Origin: an uncultured bacterium
GTDB lineage: Bacteria; Desulfobacterota; Binatia; UBA1149; CAITLU01
Assembly: GCA_903893315.1 (NCBI GenBank)
Contig: CAITLU010000012.1
Location: forward strand, 62,001 to 126,000
Reading direction: 5' to 3'
DNA length: 64,000 bases
Under the pieces are notes generated by a model. That model made no database searches. It saw only the letters and a program-made list of their open reading frames with translations, and was not told where the DNA came from. Positions 54,298 through 63,681 of this stretch are shown here, piece after piece. Within the stretch, counting starts at the first letter, position 1, and each line of letters starts with the position of its first letter. Both the position numbers and the translations under genes were made by a program.

Positions 54298-55716
54298 ATG
54301 GAGGAGAGGATTCGACACGTCCACTTGATCGCAATCTGCGGAGTCGGAATGGCGCCTTTCGCCGTCATGCTTCGCGATGCGGGGTTGCGCGTTACGGGTT
54401 CTGACGTCGCGGCGTATCCGCCGATGGGCGATATGTTGCGTGAGGCCGGCATCGATGTGCGGCTCGGTTTCGACCCGGCGAATCTGGAGCCGCGCCCCGA
54501 TCTGGTCATCGTCGGCAACGCCGTGACCAGGGCCAACCCGGAAGCGATGGCGACCGAAGCCCTCGGTATCGAGCGAACATCGTTTCCGGAGGCGCTGTCT
54601 CGCTTTTTTCTTGCTTCCAAGCGTTCCCTCGTCGTGGCCGGCACTCACGGCAAGACGACCACCACGGGGATGCTCGCGCATTGTCTGCGCAGTGCCGGTC
54701 TTGATCCAGGCTATCTGGTAGGAGGGCTGGTCCGGGATCTGGATCGTCTGGCGTCTGCGGGAACGGGCGAGTTTTTCTGTGTCGAGGGCGATGAGTATGA
54801 CACCGCATATTTCGACAAAGGCCCGAAGTTTCTCCACTACCGGCCATCAGCTGTGATCCTGACCAGCGTCGAGTTCGATCACGCCGATATCTACCGGGAC
54901 GTCGAACACGTGAAGTCCTCGTTCCGTCGCCTCGCGGAAATCGTGCCGGCCGGGGCGCCGCTGGTGGGTTGTGTCGACTATCCGCATCTCCTGGACGCGA
55001 TCCGCGGCGTCGGCGCTTACCGGCTGGTGCCGTATGGGAACCGGGCTTGCGATGGCTGGCAACCTGTCGACCTGAGGGAAGCGAGCGACGGGACTCACTT
55101 TACCGTACAGTGGAAGGGGCGCCGTGAAGCTGAACTGAGGATCGCGATTCCAGGTGCGATGAACGCCCTCAACGCGACGGCTGTGTATGTGCTGTGCCGG
55201 GAACTCGGCATCGATTCGTCGGCGGTCGGTGCCGGGCTGGCCAGTTATCGCGGCGCGGCGCGCAGGCAGGAGGTCGTCGGAGAGGCGGCCGGCGTCACCG
55301 TCATTGATGATTTCGCCCACCATCCAACTGCGGTGGGCGTCACTCTTGACGCAATCCGTGCCCGCTATGCCGGTCGTCGTCTGTGGGCGGTCTTTGAACC
55401 TCGCTCGAACAGCAGCCGGCGAGCGGTTTTTCAACAAGACTACGCCCGCGCCCTCGGCGGTGCCGATGTAGTCGCGCTCAGCGCTGTGTATCGCAAGGAC
55501 AACGATCCTCTGGCCGAGAGTGAGATGCTTTCAACTGATCGTATCGTCGCCGATCTCGGCGGTGCCGGAGTGGCTGCGTGGTCGGCTCCGGGCCCCGATG
55601 AAATACTTGCGCGCCTAGTTGCCGAACTGTGCCGCGGCGACGTGGTGCTTTGCATGTCGAATGGTGCGTTCGGCAATCTGCCGCGGCGTCTGGTTGCCGC
55701 TCTCGACGCCCGTTGA
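54298..55716 (+). CDS. mpl: UDP-N-acetylmuramate:L-alanyl-gamma-D-glutamyl-meso-diaminopimelate ligase (Mpl)
   Basis: 472 residues from the ATG at 54298, with GGAGGAGAGG upstream. HLIAICGVGMAPFAVMLRDAG start; ATP-binding GTHGKTTTTGMLAH; EGDEYDTAYFDKGPKFLHY and DDFAHHPTAV are Mpl/MurC-family and the first two favour Mpl. Reattaches recycled tripeptide to UDP-MurNAc. The 3' end overlaps the antisense frame of the transglycosylase. Confidence 0.92.
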   Translation: MEERIRHVHLIAICGVGMAPFAVMLRDAGLRVTGSDVAAYPPMGDMLREAGIDVRLGFDPANLEPRPDLVIVGNAVTRANPEAMATEALGIERTSFPEALSRFFLASKRSLVVAGTHGKTTTTGMLAHCLRSAGLDPGYLVGGLVRDLDRLASAGTGEFFCVEGDEYDTAYFDKGPKFLHYRPSAVILTSVEFDHADIYRDVEHVKSSFRRLAEIVPAGAPLVGCVDYPHLLDAIRGVGAYRLVPYGNRACDGWQPVDLREASDGTHFTVQWKGRREAELRIAIPGAMNALNATAVYVLCRELGIDSSAVGAGLASYRGAARRQEVVGEAAGVTVIDDFAHHPTAVGVTLDAIRARYAGRRLWAVFEPRSNSSRRAVFQQDYARALGGADVVALSAVYRKDNDPLAESEMLSTDRIVADLGGAGVAAWSAPGPDEILARLVAELCRGDVVLCMSNGAFGNLPRRLVAALDAR

Positions 55717-58045
55717 AGTGAGTCGCGTCAGGGCTCGGTGCGGCCATGGCGTGGACGGCTTCGACTCCGTACAGACGGCGATACGTGCGCAGGTTGCGCA
55801 ATACGCTCTTCACGTAAGCTCGGGTTTCCCGGTAGGAGATCTGCTCGATCATTTCATCCTCATCGTAGCTCGAGGCCAGGCTCTGCCAGCGCTGGGCGGC
55901 ATTCTCGCCGGCGTTATAAGCGGCTACCATCAGCGCGGTATTGCCGGCGAACAAGCGCGACAGCTCTGAGAGGTAACGCACCCCGAGGCCGATGTTGACG
56001 CTCGGTTCGAAAAGGTCTTCGCGTGCCGGCCGCGCGATGCCGGCCTGGGTTGCCATGCGCTCGGCGGTGCTTGGCAGGAGTTGCATGAGACCCAGCGCGT
56101 TGGCCGGCGAAACCGCGTGCGCGGCGAAAGCAGACTCCTGACGCATGAGCGCATACACGAGCAAAGGATCGATTCCGGCCGCTCCGGCTTCACGGACGAC
56201 GATGTCGAAGTGGGCCGTCGGGTACAGATATGGCCTGGCTTCTTCGCGCGAGAGCCGGCCGCTCTTCTGTAAGTCGGCGGCGATGCGAAAGGCGGCGTCG
56301 TATGCGCCGACGCGACCGAGGGTAGGCAGAAGCTCTAGTCGTGTGGTGTCGTCGAACCCGCCTAGCCTCGACGCGAGGTCGCGTGCAGCAAGTGAGCCGA
56401 GGCCCGCTGCGTTCAACAGTTCGGCACGAAAAAGAGCCAGTTTCGCGGCTGCGGGCAATTCGGCCTGGCGTGAGGAGTTCGTGTCCATGGAAACGAGAGG
56501 TCGGCTGTCGATTCCCTGCACGCGTCCCAGGCGTTTTTCGGCCATCAGCGAGTAGTAGCCGACGGGAAACTCGGCGAGGATCTGGGTGTAAATCGGAGTT
56601 GCTTCCTTGCTTCTCCCGAGTTTTTCCAGGCACCGCGCTCGCCAATATAGGGATTCACCGCGCCCGTCGTTTTCGGCTCCAGGTTTGGTGCCGGCGACCA
56701 TTGCTGCGAAGCGGCGTTCGGCATCCTTCCAATCGCGGGCGCGGTAGGCGACCCATCCTTGACGCCACAGGCTGTCGATTCGTGTTGGGCCACTTGCGTT
56801 GATCGCGGCCTTTCCGTACGCCGCTATCGCATCGGCGCGTCGGCCCGCGACATCCTGGATGCGGGCGATCGCGTAGTACGCCTCGCCCTCCTCCTCGATT
56901 CTGCTGCGCATCGCCAGCATCCGTTCAAAAAGCGCGAGCGCTTCCGCGTCGTGGTTGTCGTTCCAGCGGTAAGTGGCGGCTTCGTAGATCCAACGTGCCT
57001 TTCCTGAAGCGGAGGCCGCGGTCGCGCAGCGCTTTTCCAGGTAGTCGGCTGCCGCCGATTTGCCCCGGCTGGCAGCCAGCGCGTGTGCGTAGGCCAGCAC
57101 CGCCTCGCCTTCGTAGGGGCCGGCAGCGAAGCGCGAAAACAATAAATCGAGCGCAGCAATCTGTTCGCCGCTGCGCGCTTCGCGACCGAGTTGCCGCGCT
57201 TCATTCATCAACGCCGCATCGGTGTCGGGCCGCAACTCTGGGTGGTCGTTACGCACGGTAGTGAGCACGCCGTATGCGGCTCGACCGCTGGCCGATTGCG
57301 GCGCTTTGGCACGTGCGCATTCAAGGTAGGCGACCGCGCGCGCTGCGTCCGAGGAGGTGAGCAGACGGCCGGCAGCCAGGCACGCGCGTGCAGACGACGG
57401 TCCGGAGGGACCGCGTTGGCCGAATCGATCGGCCAACGCGATGGCGGCAGGAAGATCGGCCTGCTTTTCGATGAGTTCCGCCAGCAGCGCCACGGACTCT
57501 GATCTGAGTACCGAATCCGGCATCGTGTTGAGCACTTTTTCCAACATGATGCGGGCGCCGCTCGGGTCGTTATCTACGCGTGCGACCGCGCCGTAGTAGC
57601 AAAGGACGTCTTCGATCTGCGAAGTCTGGTCGCGCATGGCGTCCAGGGCTGCGGCTGCGCGGGCAGGGTCCGAATCAAGGAAAGCAAGTGCGCGACCGAG
57701 TTCCGAGTTGGTCGCTCGGGCCGCCGTAGCTGCCGAGGGCGATGCCTGGGTAGCGTGCGCAGGCGGCGCTACGTCGGCCGTTCTTGTCTTGCCATCGACG
57801 GTGGCAGTCGCTGCGGATGAACGCGGCGGTGAATTTATGGTCGCGGCCCCGGTTGTACTCTTGATCACGTGCGGCGGGCTCGCGCTGCACGCTCCGAGGC
57901 CCATCAAGAGGACGGCGACGACGACGCGCGGCCGCGAAAGCGGACGGAGTTCATCGCCACGGCGGGCGAGCGTGGAACTGGTGCGGTTCTTCGATCGTCG
58001 GATGTCACCGCTGCGGTGAGGTTTGCATGTTTTGGTTGGTTCCAT
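55478..58045 (-). CDS. Soluble lytic murein transglycosylase-like lipoprotein
   Basis: 855 residues as read; lipobox GLGAC at residues 49-53. A long helical superhelix domain (about 90-620) with TPR-like repeats is followed by the SLT catalytic domain: LLVYALMRQESAFA (catalytic Glu), ALGLMQLLPST, NIGLGVRYLSEL and VAAYNAGENA. Cleaves MurNAc-GlcNAc bonds to anhydromuropeptides. The last ~80 residues, after the normal end near LRTYRRLYG, run antisense through the 3' end of mpl for 239 nt and look like chance coding. Confidence 0.88.
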   Translation of the reverse strand: MEPTKTCKPHRSGDIRRSKNRTSSTLARRGDELRPLSRPRVVVAVLLMGLGACSASPPHVIKSTTGAATINSPPRSSAATATVDGKTRTADVAPPAHATQASPSAATAARATNSELGRALAFLDSDPARAAAALDAMRDQTSQIEDVLCYYGAVARVDNDPSGARIMLEKVLNTMPDSVLRSESVALLAELIEKQADLPAAIALADRFGQRGPSGPSSARACLAAGRLLTSSDAARAVAYLECARAKAPQSASGRAAYGVLTTVRNDHPELRPDTDAALMNEARQLGREARSGEQIAALDLLFSRFAAGPYEGEAVLAYAHALAASRGKSAAADYLEKRCATAASASGKARWIYEAATYRWNDNHDAEALALFERMLAMRSRIEEEGEAYYAIARIQDVAGRRADAIAAYGKAAINASGPTRIDSLWRQGWVAYRARDWKDAERRFAAMVAGTKPGAENDGRGESLYWRARCLEKLGRSKEATPIYTQILAEFPVGYYSLMAEKRLGRVQGIDSRPLVSMDTNSSRQAELPAAAKLALFRAELLNAAGLGSLAARDLASRLGGFDDTTRLELLPTLGRVGAYDAAFRIAADLQKSGRLSREEARPYLYPTAHFDIVVREAGAAGIDPLLVYALMRQESAFAAHAVSPANALGLMQLLPSTAERMATQAGIARPAREDLFEPSVNIGLGVRYLSELSRLFAGNTALMVAAYNAGENAAQRWQSLASSYDEDEMIEQISYRETRAYVKSVLRNLRTYRRLYGVEAVHAMAAPSPDATHFNGRRERQPDAAADCRTHHSTCKAPRRRGTVRQLGAQVFHRGPEPTTQPLRHRRDRRRYDQLKASHSRPEDRCPCDTQR

Positions 58046-58088
58046 ACGAAGACGTTGACTTTACCGCAGCGGCCCAAAGAATGCAGCG

Positions 58089-58712
58089 ATGCAAGTGAAC
58101 CGTTTGGTATTGGCCTCCTCCTCTCCACGCCGTCGTGAACTGCTCGGCGCCGCCGGCTTCAGCTTCGTCATCGAGCCATCCTCGATCGATGAGGTGATTG
58201 CTGCGGGCGAAGACCCGTGGTTGGCCACCGTCCGACTCGCCATCGAGAAAGCTCAAGCGGTTGTCGGCCGGGTCGGTGTTCGGGACGTGGTTCTCGCCGC
58301 CGATACCGCCGTCGTGATTGACGATCGCATCATTCTGGGCAAACCGGCTTCTCGCGCCGAGGCGGTGGAAATGTTGTTGTCCCTTTCGGGGCGCAACCAC
58401 GTCGTTCTGACCGCGTGGGCGATCCTGTGCGGTCGGGGTTGCGGGCAGGGTTCGCCGCAGGCCGGTTTAGGGGTCGAAGTCCAGGGTGGTGTGTCTCGTT
58501 CGGTGGTCCGTATGCGAGAGATCGCGCGTCGCGAAGCCGAGGCCTACGCCGATACGGGTGAGCCGATGGACAAAGCGGGTGCCTACGCGGCCCAAGGAGA
58601 AGGACGCCGTTTTATCGGCGCTATCGTCGGTCCTCTCGACAACGTGATCGGTCTTCCGATGATACCGGTGGTGATGGCCTTGGCTAGAGCCGGCGTCCTG
58701 CCAAAGGCATGA
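58089..58712 (+). CDS. Maf-family nucleoside triphosphate pyrophosphatase
   Basis: 207 residues. LVLASSSPRRRELL start, the conserved Glu/Asp in EPSSIDEV, DTAVVIDDRIILGKP, and YAAQGEGRRFIGAIVGPLDNVIGLPM. Hydrolyses dTTP/UTP or modified nucleotides and is linked to septum inhibition. First of maf-yggS-proC-DUF167-fmdB; divergent from the transglycosylase. Confidence 0.92.
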   Translation: MQVNRLVLASSSPRRRELLGAAGFSFVIEPSSIDEVIAAGEDPWLATVRLAIEKAQAVVGRVGVRDVVLAADTAVVIDDRIILGKPASRAEAVEMLLSLSGRNHVVLTAWAILCGRGCGQGSPQAGLGVEVQGGVSRSVVRMREIARREAEAYADTGEPMDKAGAYAAQGEGRRFIGAIVGPLDNVIGLPMIPVVMALARAGVLPKA

Positions 58713-58739
58713 GTCCTTCTCGCACGACTGGGAAATGAG

Positions 58740-59447
58740 ATGAGTTACGAAAGTGTGGGTGAACGCCTCGCCGAAGTGCGCGAACGCGTGGCGCAAGCCG
58801 CTCGTCGCAGTGGTCGCGGCGAGCGGGATGTTACCGTGGTTGCGGTAACCAAGAAGCTCGGTCTCGACGCGGTACTTGCGGCGGTCGAGTACGGACAGAT
58901 GGATTTCGGTGAGAACTACGTCCAGGAAGCCGTCGATAAGATGCGTGAGCTTGGGCAGAGCACTTGCGGGACCGGCTTGCGTTGGCACCTGCTCGGCCGT
59001 CTTCAGTCCAACAAGGCGGCGGTGGCGGCGCGGTCGTTCGCCGTCTTGCACGCTGTCGATTCGCTGAGCGCGGTGCGGACGATTGCCAGAGCGGCGCGCG
59101 AACACGGCGTCGCTCCCGAAGTCTTCCTGGAGATCAAACTCGGCGGTGACGATCAGCGCGGTGGTGTCACGCCGCAGTCTGCCGAGGGATTCCTGCGCGA
59201 AGCCGTTCTCGCGGGACCGATACAGTTCGGGGGACTCATGGCTGTGGCCGATCCCGCCATTCCTGCACGCCCCCAATTCGCTGCCCTTCGTGATCTTCGC
59301 GACCGTTTGGCCGGCCTCGATATTCCGGGCGCCTTGCTCGCCCATCTTTCCATGGGCATGAGCGGGGACTTTGAAGATGCCATTGCCGAGGGGGCGACGG
59401 TGGTGCGGTTGGGCACGGTGATTTTCGGAAAACGTCCCGCAAGGTGA
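58740..59447 (+). CDS. YggS/PLPBP family pyridoxal phosphate homeostasis protein
   Basis: 235 residues from the ATG at 58740. The PLP-binding Lys is in VVAVTKKLGLDAV; FGENYVQEAVDKM and LSMGMSGDFEDAIAEGATVVRLGTVIFG complete the family pattern. Balances free PLP and amino acid pools. Commonly next to proC, as here. Confidence 0.93.
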   Translation: MSYESVGERLAEVRERVAQAARRSGRGERDVTVVAVTKKLGLDAVLAAVEYGQMDFGENYVQEAVDKMRELGQSTCGTGLRWHLLGRLQSNKAAVAARSFAVLHAVDSLSAVRTIARAAREHGVAPEVFLEIKLGGDDQRGGVTPQSAEGFLREAVLAGPIQFGGLMAVADPAIPARPQFAALRDLRDRLAGLDIPGALLAHLSMGMSGDFEDAIAEGATVVRLGTVIFGKRPAR

Positions 59448-59559
59448 GGGCCGTACCGGCCGTTGCCGGGCAAGAGGCGCTCAGCAGTGCGGGACGCAAG
59501 ACGCCAATGAATAGGCGACAGGGGTTGGCGTACGATACCGGCCAGGAGAAAGGACGACG

Positions 59560-60420
59560 ATGAAGAGAAAGGGCGACAGTGACAAGACCGGCAAGGGCCA
59601 CAAGCCCGTGAAGACAGTGCGCGTCGGTTTCATCGGCGGCGGCAACATGGCCGAAGCTCTTGTGCGCGGCTTGCTGGCGGCCGGCTATGGGACTGAGGAA
59701 CTCCTGGTGGCGGAGCCTCTGGCCGCGCGTCGGCGCTTGCTTGCGCGGCGCTACCGCATCGGGGTGACCGACGACAACGGCGCGGTCGTTGGCCGCGCGC
59801 AGACGATCGTGCTGGCGGTCAAGCCTCAGATCCTCGGCGACCTGTTGAGCTCTCTGGGAGCGGTTGCCACCAGCAAAAAACTCTTCGTGTCGATTGCGGC
59901 CGGTGTTCCGCTGGCTCGTCTGGAGGCGGGACTCGGCGATGGCGTCAGGGTGGTGCGCGTGATGCCGAACACGCCTTGCCTGGTTGGTAAGGGAGCGGCG
60001 GTGCTTTGCGGCGGCTCGGCGGTTCGGGCCAGTGATCTTCGCACGGTCCGCAAGCTCTTTGCCGCTGTCGGCGATGCCCACGTCATCGAGGATGAGAAAC
60101 TGATGCACGCGGTTACCGCGCTGAGCGGTTCGGGACCAGCCTACGTCTACCGTTTTGCCGAGGCCTTGGTCGCGGCCGGCATCAAGGCCGGTCTCGACGA
60201 GGAACTGGCCTCTGCGCTGACGTTTCAGACCCTCGCAGGTGCGGCGCAGATGATGCTCACGACCGGACAGACTCCGGAGGAACTTCGCCGCGCTGTTTCC
60301 AGTCCCGGTGGCACTACGCTCGCCGGGCTGGCGCGGCTTGACGAAAACGGGTTGGCTGGCGCGGTAGCCGCCGCCGTGCGGGCAGCGGTCAAGCGTTCAG
60401 TTGAACTCGGGAAAATGTGA
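59560..60420 (+). CDS. proC: Pyrroline-5-carboxylate reductase
   Basis: 286 residues. NADPH motif VGFIGGGNMAEALVRGLL near residue 28 after a basic leader, MPNTPCLVGKGA, and the ProC signature ALSGSGPAYVYRFAEALVAAG, with SPGGTTLAGL near the end. Last step of proline synthesis. 112 nt after yggS with AGGAGAAAGG upstream. Confidence 0.95.
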   Translation: MKRKGDSDKTGKGHKPVKTVRVGFIGGGNMAEALVRGLLAAGYGTEELLVAEPLAARRRLLARRYRIGVTDDNGAVVGRAQTIVLAVKPQILGDLLSSLGAVATSKKLFVSIAAGVPLARLEAGLGDGVRVVRVMPNTPCLVGKGAAVLCGGSAVRASDLRTVRKLFAAVGDAHVIEDEKLMHAVTALSGSGPAYVYRFAEALVAAGIKAGLDEELASALTFQTLAGAAQMMLTTGQTPEELRRAVSSPGGTTLAGLARLDENGLAGAVAAAVRAAVKRSVELGKM

Positions 60421-60483
60421 AATCGTGATGGCCGTTCACTGCGTCAGGCATCGAGACGAAGTGGAAGGCACGAGGTCCGGTCG

Positions 60484-60909
60484 GTGAGCCGTAAACGCGT
60501 AAGCACACCGACTGACCGGGAACCCGAGTCCGCCGGTCGGGCCGGCGCGCAACGGGAAGTGGGTGCCGCCGCCGAGTCTTGGTTTTCAAGGCGGGCAGGC
60601 GGTGTCGAGGTCAGAGTCAGGGTGGTGCCGAGGGCATCACGCCAACGCGTCGTCGGCGTGCTCGACGGCCGCATCAAGGTGCAGATACACGCTCCACCGG
60701 TCGAAGGAGAGGCCAACCGGGCGCTGTGCGCGCTGCTGGCCGAGGTCGCCGGCCTGCCGACGTCCGCCGTGCGCGTGGTCGCCGGTATGAAAAATCGCTC
60801 CAAGACCGTGTTTCTCGAGTGTGCCGAGTTAGAAATGGTGCTCGTGCGGCTCGAGGCCGCGCTGACTGAGGCTGCATCGCCTTCGTGCGGTGGTCGATCC
60901 TCACGTTGA
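60484..60909 (+). CDS. DUF167/YggU family protein
   Basis: 141 residues from the GTG at 60484. Core VRVRVVPRASRQRVVGVLDGRIKVQIHAPPVEGEANRAL with AGMKNRSKTVFLE. The ~30-residue leader and the C-terminal segment are unusual. Function unknown; the family lies by proC/yggS. Confidence 0.85.
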   Translation: MSRKRVSTPTDREPESAGRAGAQREVGAAAESWFSRRAGGVEVRVRVVPRASRQRVVGVLDGRIKVQIHAPPVEGEANRALCALLAEVAGLPTSAVRVVAGMKNRSKTVFLECAELEMVLVRLEAALTEAASPSCGGRSSR

Positions 60910-60973
60910 CAACAGGATAGCCGCTGCCTAACTTCCCGGCGGTCTGACGGGGCCACCCCGCGAGGTCTTTGCG

Positions 60974-61276
60974 ATGCCTATCTACGAGTACAACTGCGCC
61001 AAGTGCGGGACGTTCGAGGTCAACCAGTCGATTTCGGAAGATCCCCTCAAGCGCTGTCCTCAGTGCCGCTCCAAAGTTACCAAGCTCATCAGTGCCTCCG
61101 CCTTCCACTTGAAAGGAGGCGGTTGGTACGCCGACGCGTACCAGAAAAAGTCTTCAGACAGTGCGCCATCGACCGTCTCGGGACCGAAGACCGCCAGCAC
61201 GAAGGCTTCAAGCGCCAAGGCTGAGCCTTCGGCGCCATCGACGCCATCATCGACGACCACCACCTCAAGCGACTGA
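60974..61276 (+). CDS. FmdB-type zinc ribbon protein
   Basis: 100 residues. MPIYEYNCAKCGTFEVNQS and CPQCRSKVTKLISASAFHLKGGGWY: CxxC pairs of a zinc ribbon and the FmdB-type tail. The remaining 40 residues are Ser/Thr/Ala-rich. Regulatory role proposed for the family; unproven. The first gene of the family, FmdB, was tied to formamidase in a methylotroph. Confidence 0.9.
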   Translation: MPIYEYNCAKCGTFEVNQSISEDPLKRCPQCRSKVTKLISASAFHLKGGGWYADAYQKKSSDSAPSTVSGPKTASTKASSAKAEPSAPSTPSSTTTTSSD

Positions 61277-61332
61277 TCCATCACGGGCGCCCTCTGTTCG
61301 AGGGATGGCTGCGATATTTTTGCCGCGCTGCG

Positions 61333-61361
61333 TTGACACTCATGACGCAGCGTGTTAATTC
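61333..61361 (+). promoter_or_regulatory. Promoter of the phasin-like gene
   Basis: TTGACA (61333-61338), 17-nt spacer, TAATTC (61356-61361), 115 nt before the ATG. A good -35 and a moderate -10, in the otherwise empty 199-nt gap after fmdB. Confidence 0.55.
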
Positions 61362-61475
61362 AGTCTCAGTAAGCGAAGAGACACAGAAATAACCCTTCCT
61401 GACTGGCGAACTAGAGCTGTCAGGGGTCTTCGAGAGGGGACGGGGCGTCTGGTCGGAAGGATCGAGGAGTCAGCC

Positions 61476-61931
61476 ATGGCAACCAAGACAAGAGCAGCCA
61501 AAACCACCATTCCAACGTTGAAAGATTTGACGAAGCAGGTCGACCGTTTCCGCAAGGACGTCGAAAAGACCGTCGAGACCGTCGGTCGCGAGGCCAAGCG
61601 TTACCTTCCGGCCAAGAGCCGCCGTCAGATCGATGATCTGATCGATAGCGTAGCCAAGACCGTCGGTAACGTTCGTACCGATGTGGAAGATCGCGTCAGT
61701 GACATCCGCGGCACCGTCGACAAGAGGGTCAAGGCCCTGCGCAAGGACACCACGTCGCGCGGCCAGAAGGCTCTCGACGCACTCGAGAAGGAAACCCGCA
61801 AACAGCTCGATCGCCTTCTCAAAGCGATAGGAGTTCCGCTGCGCGGTGATCTCGATGGCATTCGTCGCCGCGTCGGCGCGATCGAGCGCAAGCTCGACGA
61901 GCTCCTGGCGGGTCATAAGAAAGCCGCCTGA
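61476..61931 (+). CDS. Phasin-like (PHA granule-associated) coiled-coil protein
   Basis: 151 residues, GAGGAG before the ATG. Almost entirely helical, Lys-rich, with heptad-like repeats (QVDRFRKDVEKTVETVG, then VEDRVSDIRGTVDKRVKAL, ending IERKLDELLAGHKKAA). Length, charge and the C-terminal leucine-zipper-like segment resemble PhaF/PhaI-type phasins, but no diagnostic motif exists. Monocistronic, with its own promoter and strong terminator, suggesting high expression. Confidence 0.6.
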   Translation: MATKTRAAKTTIPTLKDLTKQVDRFRKDVEKTVETVGREAKRYLPAKSRRQIDDLIDSVAKTVGNVRTDVEDRVSDIRGTVDKRVKALRKDTTSRGQKALDALEKETRKQLDRLLKAIGVPLRGDLDGIRRRVGAIERKLDELLAGHKKAA

Positions 61932-61996
61932 GGCGGCGAGGGTCTGCCTGTGGTGAAGCGCTCGGTCGGCGGTTCACCATCTCCTCCTGGGCAGTT

Positions 61997-62029
61997 GGGC
62001 GTAAAGTCGTAAGGCTTTACGCCCTTTTT
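61997..62029 (+). terminator. Rho-independent terminator of phasin-like gene
   Basis: GGGCGTAAAG (61997-62006), 8-nt loop, CTTTACGCCC (62015-62024), then TTTTT (62025-62029). The TTA read as the hyuB stop codon on the minus strand (62017-62019) lies inside the stem, so the two genes' ends are interlocked. Confidence 0.9.
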
Positions 62030-63681
62030 CGTTTTGTCTTCACGACGCTTCGTTCCTCGTTTTTGTGCCGGGTCCTATTTCCGGCCGCGTGACTCGTCGT
62101 GCCCAGTGCGTTTCCCCACCCACCACCGCCCGGAGTCGCGACTTCCACGCGATCACCCGGCTGCAGCAGCAGCGAGACTTTGGCTGGGATTTGCATCGCA
62201 CGATCGGAACCTGCCCGTGTGCATCGATCACAGCCCGCCTTCCCTTCACCTCCACCCTCGAGTCCATAGGGACCGCGGTCGCGCCTTTCGGCCAGCAGGG
62301 TCAGCTGGGTTTCGGCCAGCGCCTCGATCTCACGTTCAATGCCGTCGCCGCCTCGGTGCAGTCCTTCTCCGCCCGAAGCGCGACGGACTGCATATCTTCT
62401 CACGCGCAGCGGATAGTAGGCTTCCAGAGTTTCGACCGGCGTGTTCCAGGTGTTGGTCATGTGGGTTTGCATGGCATTGGCACCGGCCCGATCTGGTCCG
62501 GCGCCGGCGCCGCCTCCCACGGTTTCGTAGTAAGAGAAGTAACGCTGACGGAATGGGTCGAATCCGCCCAGCGCCACGTTTGTCATCGTGCCGCAGCTTG
62601 CAGCCGGAACCTTGCCGGGCAGAGCCGTCGCGAACGCGCGCAGCAATACGTCGACGATGCGCTGCGAAGTTTCGACATTGCCGCCGGCTACCGCGGATGG
62701 GTACTTGCAGTTGACGACGGACCCTTGCGGGGCTCGGATCTTGACCCGGGTCATCATGCCGCTGTTGGCGGGAACTCTGCGTCCCGCCAGGCACGCAATG
62801 ACGTAGAAGACCGCCGAGGTGGTAACAGCGAGGTTGGCGTTGAGAGGCCCGCGGACCTGCGGGGAAGAGCCGTCGAAATCGACTTCGAGCCTGGTTCCCT
62901 TCCGACGGATCGCCGCCTTTATGATGATATCGGTCCCGCCCGCGCCGTCATCGTCGAGAACGTCCTGCGCCTTCCATTCACCAGCCGGCAATTCGGCGAA
63001 AAATGCCGCTACCAGTCGCGCTGAATAGTCCTGCAATTCCTGCATGGCTTGCGCCACGGCCGTCACTCCGAAACGCGTCATCAGGTCTCGGATGCGCGCG
63101 GCGCCGGCCTTCAAAGCGGCAACTTGGGCGTCCAGATCACCCAGCCGTTCCTCGCGCACCCTGGTATTGGCCAGAAACAACTCCAACGTGTCGCGCACGA
63201 ACGCGCCGTTTCTACACAGGTGGACAGGAGGGATGCGAAATCCTTCCTGGTGGATATCGGTGGTCAGTGCCATCGAGCCGGGGCTCGCGCCACCGATGTC
63301 GGCGTGGTGCGCCCGGTCCGCCACGAAGGCTACCGGTTTGCGCCCATCGGTCAGGAATACCGGCGCTACCAGTGTTACGTCGGGCAGATGCGTGCCGCCT
63401 GCATACGGATCGTTGAGAATGACGATGTCACCGTCTTCCATGCGCGTCTGCTGAATGGCTGCGCGTACGGAGAGTGGCGTCGATCCGAGGTGAACGGGGA
63501 TGTGAGCGGCGTGGGCGACCATGGCACCGCGCGGATCGAACAGGGCACAGGAAAAATCGCGTCTTTCCTTGATGTTGGGCGAGAAACCGGCGGCTTGTAG
63601 CACCACACCCATTTCGTCGGCAACGCCGATGAGTCGATTGGCGAACAATTCCAGATCGACCGGACTCAGGCGCGGGCGCAT
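62017..63681 (-). CDS. hyuB: Hydantoinase B / N-methylhydantoinase (5-oxoprolinase) subunit B
   Basis: 554 residues from the ATG at 63681, which overlaps the hyuA stop. SPVDLELFANRL start, FSPNIKERRDFSCALFD, HVTI-like metal region PDVTLVAPVFL, SGMMTRVKIRAPQGSVVN and GGGGWG near the end are HyuB features. With HyuA it hydrolyses hydantoin, 5-oxoproline or acetone-carboxylase-like substrates in an ATP-dependent manner. The last ~20 basic residues exceed the usual end. Confidence 0.92.
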   Translation of the reverse strand: MRPRLSPVDLELFANRLIGVADEMGVVLQAAGFSPNIKERRDFSCALFDPRGAMVAHAAHIPVHLGSTPLSVRAAIQQTRMEDGDIVILNDPYAGGTHLPDVTLVAPVFLTDGRKPVAFVADRAHHADIGGASPGSMALTTDIHQEGFRIPPVHLCRNGAFVRDTLELFLANTRVREERLGDLDAQVAALKAGAARIRDLMTRFGVTAVAQAMQELQDYSARLVAAFFAELPAGEWKAQDVLDDDGAGGTDIIIKAAIRRKGTRLEVDFDGSSPQVRGPLNANLAVTTSAVFYVIACLAGRRVPANSGMMTRVKIRAPQGSVVNCKYPSAVAGGNVETSQRIVDVLLRAFATALPGKVPAASCGTMTNVALGGFDPFRQRYFSYYETVGGGAGAGPDRAGANAMQTHMTNTWNTPVETLEAYYPLRVRRYAVRRASGGEGLHRGGDGIEREIEALAETQLTLLAERRDRGPYGLEGGGEGKAGCDRCTRAGSDRAMQIPAKVSLLLQPGDRVEVATPGGGGWGNALGTTSHAAGNRTRHKNEERSVVKTKRKRA

